DNA from: Prinia subflava
Taxonomy: Eukaryota > Chordata > Aves > Passeriformes > Cisticolidae
Length of the DNA: 64,000 bases
Reading direction: 5' to 3'
Assembly: GCF_021018805.1 (NCBI RefSeq)
Contig: NC_086247.1
Location: 136,565,602 to 136,629,601, forward strand
The notes beneath the pieces were generated by a model. That model did no database searches. It was not told the origin of the DNA and saw only the letters and a program-made list of their open reading frames with translations. Of this stretch, positions 62,901-64,000 are shown in pieces; position 1 is the stretch's first letter; each line of letters opens with the position of its first letter. The position numbers and the translations under genes are program-made.

Positions 62901-64000
62901 TCCCTGACTTTAATTGGATTTCTGCAGTCCTGGTTAAAACCAACTTGGTTTTACTGGAATGATGTAGGGGAAGAACAAGACAACTTTCAGTGGTTTTCAC
63001 TGTATAGGTCATCTGAAAAGATGAAAATTATTTTCCCAAAAAAGAATACTTTTTTCCCATAGGTTTCATTACTAAATTGAAACTTGAGTGGATGATTATT
63101 GTGTGCAGTTGAGTGGCAATTGCTGTAATTGTGTAATTGCAGGTGGCACTGCCTTCTCTGCCAGGAGATAGGAGACAGGAGACGGTCTAAGGAATTTATC
63201 TGTTAATGGCCCAGCCACTGGAAGAGCAGCAAGGTAGCTCAGTTTGCACCACAACACTGTTAAAACACAGATAATTTTAAACAACTACATTCAAAACAAA
63301 CTTCTGTCTCATCAATGCCTGACTGATTTCTAGTAAAACCAAGCTTTAGCTCTTCTTTTGATCTATTTGCATTGAAGCTTGTTTGCATGATGCAGATGCA
63401 AAGGAAATATCTGCTTTGCTTCACTTTGACATTTCCATTAAGATTACTCTCGTTATAATCTTGTCACAAAACCAGATTCAAACTTATTCAGGGCCTTATC
63501 TTGTGGCAGAAAGCTGCTGAGCCCAACTGGTGGGGAGAATTCTTAGTTGCTGTGAATTGAAGAGAAATTGCATAGACTCGGAGCATTAGTTAAATGCTTT
63601 TCTAATGGGTCACTGTTTCTCACTGAAATCAAATTCAGGCAGAAAGCTGGTCATAATCACAGCAAAACCCAAATACTGGCCAACTGACAGCTGACCCAGC
63701 ATCCTTCTTTATGATGGTTTTTATTCTCTATACTCAGTGAAGTATGCAACTCTTACATTGTTAGAGTAAGATAGATACCTTTAAACAACATCAAGCTATG
63801 TTCTTGAAAAACACAAATAATGTATGGACTAGCATCTGTTTCTTGCTTCTAGCCCCTATATCCTGTACCTTTTCCATTATAATTTTCTTTTTTTTAATAC
63901 CATGGTAACTGGAATTAGTAATAAGTAACAAAATAAAATATGAGAAAATATCAGCTCTTAAAGCTCACTTTAACAATATGAAAGTTAGTCCTGTGCGTCT
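59905..64000. other. Intron 2 stretch to the window edge, nothing recognised
   Basis: AT-rich single-copy sequence with a GC-richer patch at about 60,600-60,970. No exon 3 of KIAA1217 and no transposon was recognised up to the edge. Confidence 0.5.

Larger units (their letters stand above)
21429..64000 (+). other. KIAA1217: KIAA1217 intron 2 (5' part, at least 42.5 kb)
   Basis: Begins with donor GTAAGG and is not closed within the window. The next exon should continue in phase 0 (family sequence recalled as TRSPKLSHSP) and no such coding sequence was found. Very long 5' introns are typical of this gene in vertebrates. The intron contains a second CpG island, a CR1 copy, microsatellites and several candidate regulatory blocks, listed separately. 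Confidence 0.85.

Overview
This is a vertebrate genomic window, almost certainly from a bird. A truncated CR1 LINE of the avian type lies at about 39,740-40,080 and ends in a TTCTGTGAT-like 3' tail. A much older amniote-type CR1 lies at about 4,960-5,720. There are no Alu, L1 or B-type SINE signatures, and the sequence is AT-leaning, intron-rich and CpG-poor outside two CpG islands. A weak match to a songbird-type solo LTR edge near 47,761 hints at a passerine, but this is not firm. There are no bacterial-style operons, rRNAs, tRNAs or CRISPR arrays.

The only protein-coding gene I can support is the 5' end of KIAA1217 (sickle tail, SKT) on the + strand. The first coding exon (16,092-16,161) encodes the conserved N terminus starting MEERES. 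A 4,980-bp phase-1 intron separates it from the second coding exon (21,142-21,428), which contains the very conserved RRHTVGG and MDRKREAF...QKYPHH segments. Spliced, they give 119 codons, ending in phase 0 at a good donor. Intron 2 then fills the rest of the window, at least 42.5 kb, and no further coding exon was recognised. The layout is therefore about 15.7 kb of upstream flank, a CpG-island promoter with exon 1, intron 1, exon 2, and the beginning of a very large intron.

Points worth a second look: (1) seven perfect tandem copies of a 21-bp GC-rich unit inside the promoter/5' UTR, in frame with the start codon and lying in a 132-codon open stretch that has no AUG; (2) a second CpG island in intron 2 (about 32,130-32,350), followed by an AP-1 palindrome and a short AUG-initiated ORF whose splice donor is in the right phase (0) to join the next KIAA1217 exon, making it a candidate alternative promoter and first exon; (3) a perfect hairpin at 23,774-23,799 whose centre is an NF-kappaB consensus site; (4) a GTGA microsatellite made of sixteen overlapping consensus splice donors; (5) several repeat-free stretches rich in homeodomain-type sites that are candidate conserved enhancers. 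Nothing here looks like a wholly new multi-gene system. The interest is regulatory.

Most short open frames in the window are chance. The longest ones, on both strands around 15.6-16.5 kb, are artefacts of the stop-free 21-bp repeat.
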